11,994 bases of DNA from CAZOIA01 sp964579675 (lineage in GTDB: Bacteria; Planctomycetota; Phycisphaerae; UBA1845; PWPN01), in contig CAZOIA010000167.1 of NCBI GenBank assembly GCA_964579675.1, positions 1 through 11,994 of the forward strand. The letters are read 5' to 3'. The notes under the pieces were generated by a model, which was not told the DNA's origin, searched no databases, and saw only the letters and a list, made by a program, of their open reading frames with translations. The stretch's first letter is position 1. Each line of letters begins with the position of its first letter. The position numbers were made by a program, and so were the translations under genes. Below are positions 11,276-11,994 of this stretch, piece after piece.

Positions 11276-11994
11276 CTAATTGTCCGGCTTGTCGAGCTCG
11301 AAGGCAGCGTGAAGGACCTGCAGCGCGTGTTCGCCGTGCTTCTCGTCAACGATGCAACTGATAACGATCTCGCTGGTCGAGATGTTCTGGATGTTGATCC
11401 GGGCCTCCGATAGGGCGCTGAACACCTTGGCCGCGACGCCGGTGTGGGTCTTCATGCCGATTCCGACGACGCTCACCTTGGCGAGGCTCTCATCGACTTC
11501 GACCTGCTTGATGCCGATGTCGTCGGCCATCTCCTGGCAGACGGTGGCGGCCTCCCCGACATCGGCCTGGGTGGTGGTGAAGCCGATGTTCGCCTCGTGC
11601 CCGTGCTCATAGATGTTCTGGATGATGTCGTCTACGACGATGTTGTGCCTGGCAACCCGGGCGAAGATCCTGGCGGCAGTGCCGGGCTTGTTGGGTACGC
11701 CGATCAACACGACGCTCGCCATATCACGTTTGAGGGCGACGCCCCGGACGACAATGTTCTCCATTCCAGCGGTCTCAGCCACGATCATGGTCCCTTCTGC
11801 GTCGGTCAGCGAACTGCGGACGTGAATCGGCACGTTGTATTTCTTGCCGAACTCGATGGATCGCGAGTGCATGACGCCCGCCCCAAGGGAGGCGAGCTCG
11901 AGCATCTCGTCGTAACTGACCTGGTCCATCTTGCGGGCCTGGGGCACGATACGGGGGTCGGTGGTATAGACGCCATCGACGTCGGTGTAGATCT
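11276..11994 (-). CDS. lysC: Aspartate kinase, C-terminal part with two ACT domains (5' end beyond window)
   Basis: Aspartate kinase phosphorylates L-aspartate, the first step toward lysine, threonine, methionine and diaminopimelate. The window holds the last 238 residues, and the frame stays open to the right edge. The catalytic domain's end is visible in TDVDGVYTTDPRIV, which family members use in ATP binding. Two ACT regulatory domains follow: one around VVLIGVPNKPGTAARIF, and one around VSVVGIGMKTHTGVAAKVF with the hallmark ISTSEI. ACT pairs bind lysine and/or threonine for feedback inhibition. The usual length is about 400 residues, so roughly 40% is missing. A GTG at 11947 is an internal codon, not the true start. 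Any leader riboswitch or promoter would lie outside the window. The stop (TAG, 11276–11278) is 5 nt from the convergent epimerase stop. Confidence 0.95.
   Translation of the reverse strand, partial: IYTDVDGVYTTDPRIVPQARKMDQVSYDEMLELASLGAGVMHSRSIEFGKKYNVPIHVRSSLTDAEGTMIVAETAGMENIVVRGVALKRDMASVVLIGVPNKPGTAARIFARVARHNIVVDDIIQNIYEHGHEANIGFTTTQADVGEAATVCQEMADDIGIKQVEVDESLAKVSVVGIGMKTHTGVAAKVFSALSEARINIQNISTSEIVISCIVDEKHGEHALQVLHAAFELDKPDN

Noticed and set aside
11276..11947. Independent short regulatory subunit of aspartate kinase starting at GTG 11947
   Set aside because: The GTG is an internal Val in the conserved catalytic-domain segment, and the frame continues open to the window edge.
1..11994. 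CRISPR array, tRNA, insertion sequence or phage genes
   Set aside because: No regularly spaced repeats, no T-loop/acceptor pairing, and no transposase, integrase or capsid-like frames were seen on either strand.

Overview
This is a GC-rich, densely coded bacterial chromosome window. I place it, by inference, in a Planctomycetota-like (perhaps Phycisphaerae) genome. The reasons are the large two-lobed ABC-2 permease, the HDOD–sensor kinase fusion, the HTH-first response regulator and the divergent sigma-70 protein with 'RYDP…YALPRIRGAI'. None of these proves the taxonomy. No tRNA, rRNA, CRISPR array, insertion sequence or phage gene is visible.

Layout. (1) 1–4680, plus strand: an apparent operon with the 3' end of an ABC ATPase, an 11-codon ORF, two tandem paralogous secreted proteins of no family I recognise, and a 609-residue ABC-2 permease made of two homologous halves. 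The first three junctions are stop/start overlaps (ATGA) and the fourth is a 23-nt gap. (2) 4717–8382, minus strand: a signalling cluster read right to left. It contains an HTH–receiver regulator, an HDOD–sensor–histidine kinase, and a small protein whose receiver domain has lost its phospho-acceptor Asp, switch Thr and Lys. (3) 8383–9103: about 720 nt without a credible gene but with several inverted repeats and, at its right end, a sigma-70-like promoter. (4) 9104–10129, plus: a divergent sigma-70 family factor. (5) 10260–11270, plus: an extended-SDR NAD(P)-dependent sugar-epimerase/3β-HSD-like enzyme with its own candidate promoter. (6) 11276–11994, minus: the C-terminal 238 residues of aspartate kinase (lysC), convergent with the epimerase and only 5 nt from it.

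How the parts work together. The first operon looks like an export or envelope-maintenance transporter. Its two secreted partners probably act at or beyond the membrane, on the side opposite the ATPase. The minus-strand cluster is a two-component system in which the kinase may phosphorylate the intact HTH–receiver, while the degenerate receiver would act as a phosphorylation-independent partner. The sigma factor, epimerase and lysC look like independent units.

The best leads are the unnamed secreted paralog pair inside the ABC operon with its 11-codon coupling ORF, the pseudo-receiver, and the mirror-symmetric stem that carries both convergent stop codons.
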